This document shows positions 33,891 to 43,408 of a DNA stretch of 64,000 bases, piece by piece. Source of the DNA: Phyllostachys edulis (lineage: Eukaryota > Streptophyta > Magnoliopsida > Poales > Poaceae); the NCBI GenBank assembly GCA_036346405.1, contig CM070554.1, positions 47,329,058 through 47,393,057 of the forward strand. Reading direction: 5' to 3'. The notes under the pieces are model-generated. The model saw only the letters and a program-made list of their open reading frames with translations. It did not search any database and had not been told where the DNA came from. The translations under genes were made by a program, and so were the position numbers. Position 1 is the first letter of the stretch; each line of letters opens with the position of its first letter.

Positions 33891-35100
33891 TTCATAGCAA
33901 GGTTAGGGAAAAAGGATTACCTTTCTTTAAACTTCTTGAAAACATGGGAGTTTCGAGTGGACTAGAGAGGCAAACGATGCCTTTGAAAAACATAAAAAGT
34001 ACCTTACAAGTGCCCGGTCTTAGTCTTTTCGAGACCGGAGAAACACTCGCTAATACGCGCAAAGAACACCACAAGCGATGGCGGTGTCATGGTGGTCGAG
34101 AAAGGGATAACATCCAATGACAAGTTTATTACGTAGGCGAAGTCTTACATGGACCAAAGGAAAGATACCCACAGTACAAAAGTTGCTCTATGGTCACCTT
34201 ATGTCTTCAAGGAAGCTAAGGCACTACTTTCGTGCCCACAAAGTGGTCGTCGATTGGATATCCTTGGTCAAGTCCTTGGAAACAGGAATCATCGGGACGA
34301 ATAGCAAAATGGGTCGTTGAGCTAGGGGCGTTTGACCTTCATTTCATTTCACGAACAGCAATAAAGTCGTGCAATAGCGTAATTCATTGCGAATGGACAA
34401 ACCTGAACCCACCCAAGGGCCCGAGTACAAACACCACGAGGAGTGGACAATGTACTTGCGGTTCCTTGATGTTAAAAGGGTCGGGGCTAGAGTGATCTGA
34501 TATCGCTCTTGGCGAACACATCAATCGCCATCTAGTTAAATTTTTCTACCACAAATAATGTGGCGTAATATGAAGGTTTCTTGGTAGGACTCGGCGGCTC
34601 GTTAAACTCGGATTCATGATTACTAGTGAAAGGCGATTCTCAACTAGCAAATGAATCAAGTAGGGAAAGAGTATCAATGCTCGAGTACCAAGATGTCATC
34701 TTATCTGGCGGAAGTAATTGAAACTTGAAAAGCACTTCTTCGGTTTCAGATCCAACATATTCCTAGAAAGGAAAACTTTCTGGCGGACCCGATGCACGGA
34801 TGGCCTCCACGGGTCAACCGTCCATGGGAGTTTTTCTCGAGCAACTCGATTCACCCTCGGTAGTCGAGCCTTCCAAGAACATACGTGATTCTTTACAGGT
34901 CGAACAAACCAATCAAAGGAACATGGATGCTCCACAGGTCATTGACGATTGGCGCTATCACGATCAAGGTAGAGATTGGATGACATCGATCTACAATTAT
35001 CTTCAGCATGACATAATTCTGGAAGATGATGTAGAGGCTGATCGTATAGTACGAAAAGCCAAATCATACACTCTAATCGAATGTACCTTGTATAAACGAG
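33890..35100 (+). pseudogene. Tat-2 RNase H region and linker
   Basis: Strongly frameshifted. Pieces seen: SFIARLGKK (33886-), FDLHFISRTAIK (34330), GDSQLANESSRE-type fragment (34630), and the linker RDWMTSIYNYLQHD (34970-). They correspond piece by piece to Tat-1 5470-4310. Confidence 0.7.
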
Positions 35101-36085
35101 GATCTCATGGAGTGTTGATGAGATGCATATCTCAAACGGATGGCATTAAGTTGCTGACCGAAATCCATGAACGAGTCTGTGGAGCACATCATTCCTATAG
35201 AACACTGGTCGGTAAAGCCTTCAGGCAAGGATACTACTGGACAACTGCCCTTCATGATGCAAAAGGACTTGTGACGAAGTGCGTACAATGTCAGTTTCAT
35301 AGTCGGCAAGTACATCAGCCGGCACAAGCCTTACAAATAATTCCTCTTTCTTGACCTTTTGCAACTTTGGGATTTGGACATTCAGGACCTTTCCCAAGAG
35401 CACCGGGGCTTTGAATTCTTTTTCGTCATGATTGACATGTTTACAAAATGGATCGAGGCCGAGCGGTTGTTAAAACAACAACCGAGGCCGCTAAGAGATT
35501 CCTCATGAAAAATGTGATCACGATTTGGTGTACCCGATCGTATAATCACAGATAATGGCGCCATTCTCTAGCGGTCAATTCTAAGAATTCTGCGATGAAC
35601 TTGGTGTCAAAGTTCATTTTACATTGCTCATCTGCAGAGCAATGGGCGATTAAAGCGAGCTAGTGGTATCATTATGCAAGGGATCAAAGCGCCGAGTATT
35701 CGACCAATTAATCAAGCGGTAAGGAGCTTGGGCTCAAGAACTCCGTCGTATTATGGGCGTTCGAACCACGACCCGATCGTGCGGACGGTGAAACACCATT
35801 CTTTTTGGTTTATGGGTGAAGCCATGCTTCCTCCGAACTCAAAATTGGCTCTGCTTTAACCGATCGTTTTAACGAAAACGATCAGAATGAACGAAGACTT
35901 GATGATATCAATTTCCTTGAAGAACGACGAAACCAAGCCCTTATACGATCAGCAGTCTACCAACAAGCCATGCGAAGGTACCATAGTCGTAAGGTGCAAC
36001 CTCGTAGCCTTCTTTGAGGTGATCTGGTTCTCAGAAAAATTCAAAACCAAGCAAATCGCAATAAACTTTCTCCTAAGTGGGAAGG
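35040..36085 (+). pseudogene. Tat-2 integrase, N-terminal and core part
   Basis: The frame 34800-35354 carries the zinc-binding N-terminus (HERVCGAHHSYRTL, then KCVQCQFH). Core pieces follow in different frames: FVMIDMFTKWIEA (35428-), an ITDNG-type motif (35550), WFMGEAMLPP (35810) and KLSPKWEG at the Chr-B insertion point. The last ~40 codons are at 45812-45931. Confidence 0.78.
36081..36085. other. Target-site duplication of Chr-B (left)
   Basis: GAAGG here and at 45812-45816, identical. Confidence 0.92.
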
Positions 36086-38473
36086 TATAATACCCTGAAA
36101 CTCTTTAGAGAGAGAGAACGAAAGGGATTAGTGGGTTATTCTAAAAATAACTCTCTTGAGGATCTATACATAATTAGATAAAAAGGGATCGTGAAAGCAG
36201 GATGTTTTGGAGTTTTAGAGAGAGACTAATAAAAGAGAGTTGCGGAGAGAGGAATCGAGTTCTTTCTCTAAACCCTAGTTTTGTCTTCCTTTTTTCTTTC
36301 CGTCTTGCCGCCTCAAATCTTCATCGCTCAGCGCCTCTCTGTCTTGCGCATGATCGCCAATACCGCCTTCGACCACGCTTTGTATCTGTAGCGTAGGTCT
36401 TGCGTGGTTTGCTCGGCGCCTGCCGCCAGACCTCGGCCGCGCATGTGGCACGGCCATGTGTCCTTCTGCCGTGCAAGGTTTGCCGATTGTTTTCGTTTTG
36501 GTTGCTATGGTTTGGTGCGTTAGTAGTTGTCAAGTCATGGGCGGTGTTGAATTGGATGCATGGCTCGTGTTGCACCTACTTCATGGATGGAGTTTTGTCC
36601 TTTTGCTACTAATACTTGGCATTAATGGGTGAATGGCTAGTTAGTGCATTAATCACGAGTAAATTAGTTTGGTGGCCACAAAGTATTGTATGCATGTGTT
36701 CCAATAGCATTAGTAATTAACAAATAGTCTTTGTAGTTGATTAGTTTTTGGTCTGCTAGGGATTATTAAATTGGGATCTATTTTGATTATTTTAATGGGT
36801 TGCATGCAGCAAACTAGTAGTCTGAGATCACTTGGTATGGAAGCGGTTCATTAATTGGGATTGTTAGGAGAGATATATTAGGTAGTGTCTTTGCATGCTC
36901 ATTAATTGGAGTAGAGTGCTAAAGTTGTTTTTAATCAGTCATAAGCGATTAGTTAAAGGAGAAATCAGAGAAGCTCAGTATAATAAAAGTTGTAGATCAT
37001 TGTCTTACCTTTCCAGAAAGCTAAAGAACACAAGATTTGGACACTCGTAGCAAACGTTATGGTGGTTTTAGTGTACTGTCCAGAGAACCCGACGTGATAA
37101 TTGATGTTCGTAGATTGGCTTGGTAGGGGCAGTAGATGGCAGAATCAGAAGGGCTCCCCAACTAAGTTTATTTAGGTAATTTAATTATCTTTCCAGAAAG
37201 TATTAGAACATCTTATTTGGACTCCTGAGAAGGAAGTTATGTATTTTAGAAGTTGACTGTCCGCAGTGAACACCAAATCGATCGGTAGAAATTGGAAGAT
37301 TGGAAACGCTTGGGAGTTTAGCGAGTTCAATTGTGTTCTTATTTATGCTTTTGGTCTAGTATGTTTGTCTTAGTTTGGGTTATCATTATGTTCAGGTGGG
37401 AGTGTGATCCGAGGCGATGCCCTCTTCGCGTCCACCATTCTCGCATCTGTTGAGGCAAGTATTGGGTTGTAGAATAATTATGATTGTTTCTGAGATTGAT
37501 TGTGTCTTGTTCGTAATAGCCATGCATGGATGTTAATGTGATGAATTACAATATATCTTGGTAAATGCAAGTTATGGTTAAAGCTTCCTGTATGTTGTTA
37601 ATGCTTACATGTTATTATGTACGTTGAGTTCATATATTTGGAAGATGATGTCTTTGTGCATATGCATGTAATAAGCATAATTGAGTCTTGGTCACTTGGT
37701 GACCAAGTATGAACGATTGAGGTCCCCGTCATGTAAGTGGCGGGCTTGAGAATCCCACATTCGCAGAATGTGGGCAATGAGTAAAGAGGTCCCCATCATG
37801 ATGATGATGGGCATAGGTCCCTATACTTGTGGAGTATAGGCTCTTGGTCCCTATGCCAGGGTGCATAGGCAAGGGTATACATCGACGGATGTATACCTCG
37901 CATTACCGGTAAAATGCGAAAAGAGATAAAGTTTAAAAGGTGCATTGCATGGACGCATTACATAAGCATGAAATTTATGTTTAGTGAAATGCTTTTACTT
38001 GGAATATTGATGCTATGATTTGTGATTTTAGCTTTAACCTTGTTGATACTTCTTTGAGTCTTTGGGCTCACTCTTGCTTTGATATGTTTTAGGTACAATT
38101 GGCAAAAACGGCATGCATGGGAGGGAGTAGATGTTTGGATGCACTCACTACCACTCATCCTTAAGCGTCTACCATTTAGTCTTTAGTATAATAATTAGTA
38201 AACTATTTGAGATTCGCGTATGATTGGTTAAATGTTTCAGTTTATTTGTAATAAGGAGAATAGCAAGTTTTGTTTATGTTTATTAGATTATCTTGCATGC
38301 CTGAATGAACTTGAATATTGAGTTTAGTGTTAATTGCTATGATCAATTGATGGAACCTCGGTATATTTAATTATACAAAGGAGGTTCTGCCGAAATTGGT
38401 AATTGATCTTAGTTTAGTTTTGTTTAATTTAATTTTAGTAGCATTCGGGCTCAATGTTGAACTGGGTGTTCTG
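36086..38473 (+). mobile_element. 5' LTR of Chr-B
   Basis: Starts TATAATACCCTG, as does the 3' LTR, and ends GGGTGTTCTG. Compared with the 3' LTR, differences concentrate in 36290-36470 and at the end. The hairpin series is at 37687-37918 and the GAGTCTTTGGGCTCACTC core near 38056. Confidence 0.9.
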
Positions 38474-38500
38474 ATTAGTATCGAGCGAAATTTGTAGGTC
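38474..38500 (+). other. Decayed primer-binding site of Chr-B
   Basis: TTAGTATCGAGCG at about 38475 is aligned with TGGTATCAGAGCG of the initiator tRNA-Met type, but a GA is missing and a G changed. Confidence 0.6.
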
Positions 38501-38641
38501 GCGGTTAATGAAACAATTAATTTTGACACACTAGGCACAATAGGTGGGGATTGGGTTTGCATTGCATCTCGCTTTTCGTTGTTTATTATTGTTTGATGTG
38601 TGCTTAATGTGCGAATTTGTGCTTGGTTGTGATAATTAGAG

Positions 38642-39540
38642 ATGGCAAGGGTGGTGGCGTGGCGTGGTAAATGTGGTCGACAGTCTTGGCCGAGGCAGCA
38701 ACGCCCCGCCAAGTTGAAGCTCTGTGGCGGAGAGGCTAGTTCGAAGGATCCAAGAGGAGGTTGCTTCAGCGATTCGAGAATCGGCGCCACGGCCGCACCC
38801 TTGTTGCTCCTTTGGCGGCTCCTACTGCGGTACCTGTGGTGGGTGCTATGGGACTACACTAGTGGAACGCTCTGCGACTGGATACTTTTGATGAAATTGG
38901 CACGCCGATTGATCTTGCAAATTAGCTCGACACATGGAGAGACACTTGAACACCGGGAATGACCGGAGATGAGGGCACAGTTCGTGGCCTTCCAGCTTAA
39001 GGGGCCGGCGGATATCTGGTGGGAGGGAGTCCTAACAGTTCGGACCGTGCCCATGGCCCGCCATTACACAGGAGTTGTTTGTGGAGCAATTAGGAGGAGG
39101 TTCTATCGGCTTCATTCGTGGAGAGGATGGAAGTCTCGTTGAATAGCTTCAAGCGAGTCAAGATAGCGATGTCGAGTATGAAGCGGGTTTTAACAACATA
39201 ATCCGCCGTTCAAAGATGGTTACAAATGAGGCCGAGAAGGCCAAGAGGTTTTGCAAAGGGCTCAGACAGGAGTTTCATAAGGCATTGGGAGCGTTGGAGC
39301 TACGCGATTTTAGCTCCTTAGTGGAACAAGCGAGGGCATGGAGTTAGAGATGCATTTCGGGAAGATATGCAAGGTATGGGTGATTCTGTGGTTCCTTACG
39401 ACGCAGTGGCAGTCAAAAGAGGGGCTTTGGAGGAGGAAGCGGGTCATCCCTGAAGCCCATTTCCAAGAAGTTCAAGGGCCCACAAAATTCATTTAAGTCC
39501 GGTATCTGGGACCACAGTCTTCCAACACATCACGGCCGTC
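38642..39540 (+). pseudogene. Chr-B gag
   Basis: The start at 38642 (MARVVAWRGKCG) corresponds to MARGRGRG of Chr-A with a shift. Further on, FNNIIRRSKM, EKAKRFCKGL and LRDFSSLVEQAR (39180-39340) match Chr-A gag FNNLVCFVPS, EKAKRFRRGL and LRDFSSVVEQAR (50870-51060). Frames change at least four times. Confidence 0.75.
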
Positions 39541-39550
39541 GAGTGCTCCT

Positions 39551-40159
39551 ATGCTCGTCGGTTCGGGGCAAGGTATGATATGTTTCAAGTGCGGTAATGA
39601 GCACCGCGCTTCAGAGTGTTCCTGGATTGGATCTTGTCGCCATTGTGGTCTAGTGGGTCATAAGGCGGTGGTCTATCGGCGGAATCCAGCTAGTGTTATC
39701 AAGTGGGAGCCAATTGATGCGCGGCGCAAGTGCACCGCTTCTTCTCGAAGTCGATCAGATGCTAGCAGCTACTCCTACCCAGTCATGGGGGCAGCCACAG
39801 TCTTACTTCTCAGCTCCTGGAGGGATCCCACCACCGGGGTATTTTTGGCCGCCTTTGCTCATTGCTGCTTGTTTCTAGTTGCGGCACCTTCAAGCACCCC
39901 TCTACACCGCTTGCACCCCCATACCAGTCTTTGGGGCTTCCGCCGCCCAAACAACGATTGCTTATGCCATCGGCTGAGTCGGTGGGTAAATCGATGTGGT
40001 GACAGTGCGCTCCTTGTGGACTCAGTGGAGGCTTTTGTTTTATTTGATTCTGGCGCTACTTTCTCTTTTGCATCACTAGAGTTTGCTAGCAGAGCACATT
40101 TGAGTATGCAGTCTATAGCTCAGTCAGTTCTAGTTAATTCTCCTGGAGAATTTTTCTAG
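39551..40159 (+). CDS. Chr-B zinc knuckles and protease start
   Basis: The 202-codon frame holds CFKCGNEHRASEC (one residue short of CX2CX4HX4C) and CRHCGLVGHK, whose last Cys is replaced by Tyr, so both knuckles are faulty. The protease active site VLFDSGATFSF is at about residues 168-178. A Pro-rich linker between them is frameshifted. Confidence 0.78.
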   Translation: MLVGSGQGMICFKCGNEHRASECSWIGSCRHCGLVGHKAVVYRRNPASVIKWEPIDARRKCTASSRSRSDASSYSYPVMGAATVLLLSSWRDPTTGVFLAAFAHCCLFLVAAPSSTPLHRLHPHTSLWGFRRPNNDCLCHRLSRWVNRCGDSALLVDSVEAFVLFDSGATFSFASLEFASRAHLSMQSIAQSVLVNSPGEFF

Positions 40160-40217
40160 TTCCGATGCATCTGGATGTGTTATCTCTTTAGATGGGGAAG
40201 ACTTTATTGCTAATCTG

Positions 40218-41400
40218 ATGGTTATGAAGATGGAACCGTTTGACGTTATTTTGGGTATGGATTGGTTGCATAGTTACCGTGCTGTCATATCATGCTTTTG
40301 GAAGACAGTAACTCTGCAAGCTCCGTCTGAGCAGGAGATAGTGTTTCAGGGTAGTGCCCCTTCTTACTCTCTTTGTGTCTTTGGCTACTTTGTTTCACGG
40401 TAGTCGGCAAAGCAAGAGTGGATTCTCTTGTCCTTGGTAGAGAAGCCGAGTTCGTCTTTGACTACTGCAGGTATTCCCGTGGTTCGAGAGTTTTTGGACG
40501 TATTTCCGGTAGATCTGCCCGGGATGCCCCCACCTCGCCTAGTGGAGTTCAGGATTGATTTTGTACCCGGCGCTCGACCGGTTTCCATGACCCGTCATCG
40601 TCGCACGTCCTTTTGAGAGGAATTAAAAAAGCGGTGGACGATCTAAAGGCGAAAGATCTTATTCGTCGGTGTGTCTCCGTGGGGAGCTCCAGTGCTGTTT
40701 ACCAAGAAAAAAGATGGTAGTTGGCGCATGTGTATTGATTACTGTGCTCTCAACTAGCTGACCATTAAGAATAAATATCCTTTGCCACGCATTGAAGATT
40801 TATTTGACCAGTTGAGAGGGGCAAAGATATTTTCAAAGATTGATCTCCAGTCGGGATACAATCAGATTCCTGTCGAAAGGAGGATATTGAAAGCGGCGTT
40901 CTCCACAAGGTATGGGCATTTTGAATTTAAAGTTATGTCTTTTGGACTAACGAATGCTCCTACTGCCTTCATGGAGACAATGAATAGGATGCTGCATGAG
41001 TATCTGGATGACTTTGTAAATCGTCTTTATTGATGATATTTTGATCTACTCGGTGAAGCGAGAACATGAGCGTCATCCGATTTGGTGTTGGAGACACTAA
41101 GAGAGAATAGGTTTTATGCAAAGCTGAAGAAGTGCGAGTTCTGGAAGTCTGAAGTGGGATTCTTGTGGCATGTTATCAATGATAAGGGAATATCAGTTGA
41201 TCCAAGTAAAATCTCCACAGTGGTAGATTGGGGAAGGCCGACCAACGTCAAAGAAGTGAGAAGCTTCCTTGGTATGGCGGAGTTATTATCGGCGTTTTGT
41301 GCAGGATTTCTCCATCATTCTTGGCCGTTATCGAGCTCACTCGGAAGGATGTGAAGTTTGATTGGGATGATGATTGTGAACGCAGTTTCGGACTTTGAAA
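40218..41400 (+). pseudogene. Chr-B protease end and reverse transcriptase
   Basis: FDVILGMDWLHSY (40238-) ends protease and VDLPGMPP (40510-) is the linker to RT. The frame 40782-41033 reads PRIEDLFDQLRGAKIFSKIDLQSGYNQI and FGLTNAPTAFMETMNR. The active site IDDILIYS follows at 41029, one frame away: an extra A near 41018 causes the shift. SFLGMAE (41262-) marks the RT end. This is the palm segment that Chr-A lacks. Confidence 0.85.
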
Positions 41401-41480
41401 GAAAAGTTGGTGATTGCTCCTGTTCTCCTTTGTTCTGAAGCAGGAAGCGTTTACGATTTATTAAGCGCTCTCGTGTCGGT

Positions 41481-41777
41481 TTGGGTTGTGTGCTCATGCA
41501 AGATGGCAAGGTATTGGCTTACGCATCTAGACAGCTGAAGAAGCATGAGCAGAATTACCCAACGCATGATTTAGAGTTGGCCGCTGTAGTGTTTGCATTG
41601 AAGCTTTGGAGGCACTACCTGTATGGTGAATCTTGTGATGTCTTCACTGATCACAAAAGCCTTAAGTACATCTTTACACAGAAGGATTTGAATATGAGGC
41701 AACGCAGATGGTTGGAGCTGATCAAGGATTATGACCTCACGATTCAATACCATCCGGCAAGGCCAATGTGGTGGTGA
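41481..41777 (+). CDS. Chr-B RNase H domain
   Basis: 98 codons: GCVLMQDGKVLAYASRQL, then THDLELAAVVFALKLWRHYLYG with the catalytic Glu, then VFTDHKSLKYIF with the Asp, then RRWLELIKDYDLTIQYHP. It lacks a little of the N-terminal strand, which is shifted upstream, and ends where the frame is lost before the VVADALSR-type motif. Confidence 0.85.
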   Translation: MGCVLMQDGKVLAYASRQLKKHEQNYPTHDLELAAVVFALKLWRHYLYGESCDVFTDHKSLKYIFTQKDLNMRQRRWLELIKDYDLTIQYHPARPMWW

Positions 41778-41799
41778 TGCTCTTAGTCGCAAAGCGGCG

Positions 41800-42880
41800 C
41801 TGCTACTCTGGATTGTTTAATTGCTGATTTTGATCGCATGGGAATATCTTCTCGCTATGCGAGCCGGCTCAGTCGAAACACGGTTAATCTTAAGTCGACC
41901 ATTCGAGGCGGGTGCGGGAGGCACAATGATATGACCAATTATTGCAGAGGGTCGAAAGCGCCGGAGATGGGCAAGGAAGGATTTCTGTTTGGATGGAGTG
42001 CGGAGCATTGCGATTTAAAGGTCGCTTTGTGTGTGCTTGAAGGCGGAGGTTAAGGATGATATTTTGAGGGAGGCACATCGCACCCATACTTCGTTCATCC
42101 GGGTGAGACGAAGATGTACCGTGATCTGAGCGAGAACTTCGGTGGAAGAGAATGAAAGTAGACATTGCTAACTATGTAGCATCTTGTGGTGTTTGTCGAC
42201 AAGTGAAGGCGAGAACATAAGCGTCTGCGCAGGTTATTGCGGCCGTTGGAGGTCCCTCAATGGCCTTGGGATGATATCTCCATGGACTTTGTACTCGCGT
42301 TACCTCGATCGCCGTGAGGAAGGACCTTGATTTGGGTGATAGTAGATCGATTTAGCAAATCGGCGCACTTTATTCCTATCCGTACGACCCACTCAGCGAG
42401 CGACTTGGCTCCTATTTATGTGCGGGAGATTGTGAGATTGCATGGTGTGCCAAAGACCATCATTTCTAACAGAGATGCCAAGTTTGTATCTAAGTTTTGG
42501 GAGAGTTTGCAAAGTGCACTGGGCACCCAATTCGTCTGAGTCTGACATTTCATCCACAGACGGATGGGCGGTCGAGCGCACCATTGGACCTTGGAGGACA
42601 TGTTGCGGTCCTGTGTTTTGTCCTGGAAGGGTAGTTGGGAGGATCAGTTGCCATTGGCGGCATTTGCTTACAATAACAGCTACCATTCAAGTATTAAAGC
42701 CGCACCGTTCGAGGTTCTATATGGGCGAAAATGCAGGTCACCCTTCTTTGGGAAGCGGTGGGAGAAGGCGATCTTGGGCGGATTGGGTCCAAAAGACAGT
42801 TGAGCGAGTGGCCTTGGTGAGACAGAATCTGTTACTTGACCAGGCGCAGCAAAAAGTTATGCAGATGTGAGAAGAAGGGA
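41800..42880 (+). pseudogene. Chr-B integrase
   Basis: Zinc-binding residues sit in shifted frames at 42080-42220 (CGVCRQVKA). The frame 42327-42539 gives VIVDRFSKSAHFIP and the core motif ISNRDAKFVSKFW. Relatives, including Chr-A here (SDRDAKF), have Asp where this copy has Asn, so the second catalytic residue appears lost. The Glu-bearing region is in the frame near 42550, shifted. Confidence 0.8.
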
Positions 42881-43325
42881 TCTGGAATTTGAGGTGGGGG
42901 ATCAGGTGCTCTTGAGAGTATCTCCCACAAAGGGTGTGGTGAGGTTCGGTACCAAAGGGAAGTTTAGCCCGAGGTACGTCGGGCCTTTCACGATCTTGGC
43001 TCGGATCGGGAAGTTGGCATACCGCTTGGACCTTCCAGAGTCTATGCACGGAGTGCACAACGTTTTTCATGTGTCCATGTTAAGGAAGTACCTTCGTGAT
43101 CCGGAGCATCATGTGTCTCTAGAACCTCTAACCATTGAGCAAGATCTGTCTTTCGAGTCCAAGCCAGTGCAGATCTTGGAAAGATCAGAGAAGACGTTGA
43201 GGAATAAAACTTTAAAGTACGTTAAGGTGCTTTGGTCACAGCAGACCGAGAGAGAGGCCACCTGGGAATTGGACTCTCGCATGCGCGAACAATATCCAGA
43301 GTTATTTGCAGCAGGTACGTGCTAA
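42867..43325 (+). CDS. Chr-B integrase C-terminus with chromodomain-type tail
   Basis: 152 codons from FEVGDQVLLRVSPTKGV to EQYPELFAAGTC. The GPF motif is near residue 40, HNVFHVSMLRKYL near 72-84, and the chromodomain-like YVKVLWSQQTEREATWELD near 120-138. The intact frame is closely similar to Chr-A 25779-26222. In chromoviruses this tail is thought to read heterochromatin marks. Confidence 0.88.
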   Translation: MRRRDLEFEVGDQVLLRVSPTKGVVRFGTKGKFSPRYVGPFTILARIGKLAYRLDLPESMHGVHNVFHVSMLRKYLRDPEHHVSLEPLTIEQDLSFESKPVQILERSEKTLRNKTLKYVKVLWSQQTEREATWELDSRMREQYPELFAAGTC

Positions 43326-43394
43326 TGTTATAAGGTTTTAGCTGTGATTATACTTTGACTTAAGCATGTTTAGAATTCGAGGTCGAATTCTGTT

Positions 43395-43408
43395 AAAGGG
43401 GGGTAGAA
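43395..43408 (+). other. Polypurine tract of Chr-B
   Basis: AAAGGGGGGTAGAA lies directly before the 3' LTR start TATAATACC. Confidence 0.85.
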
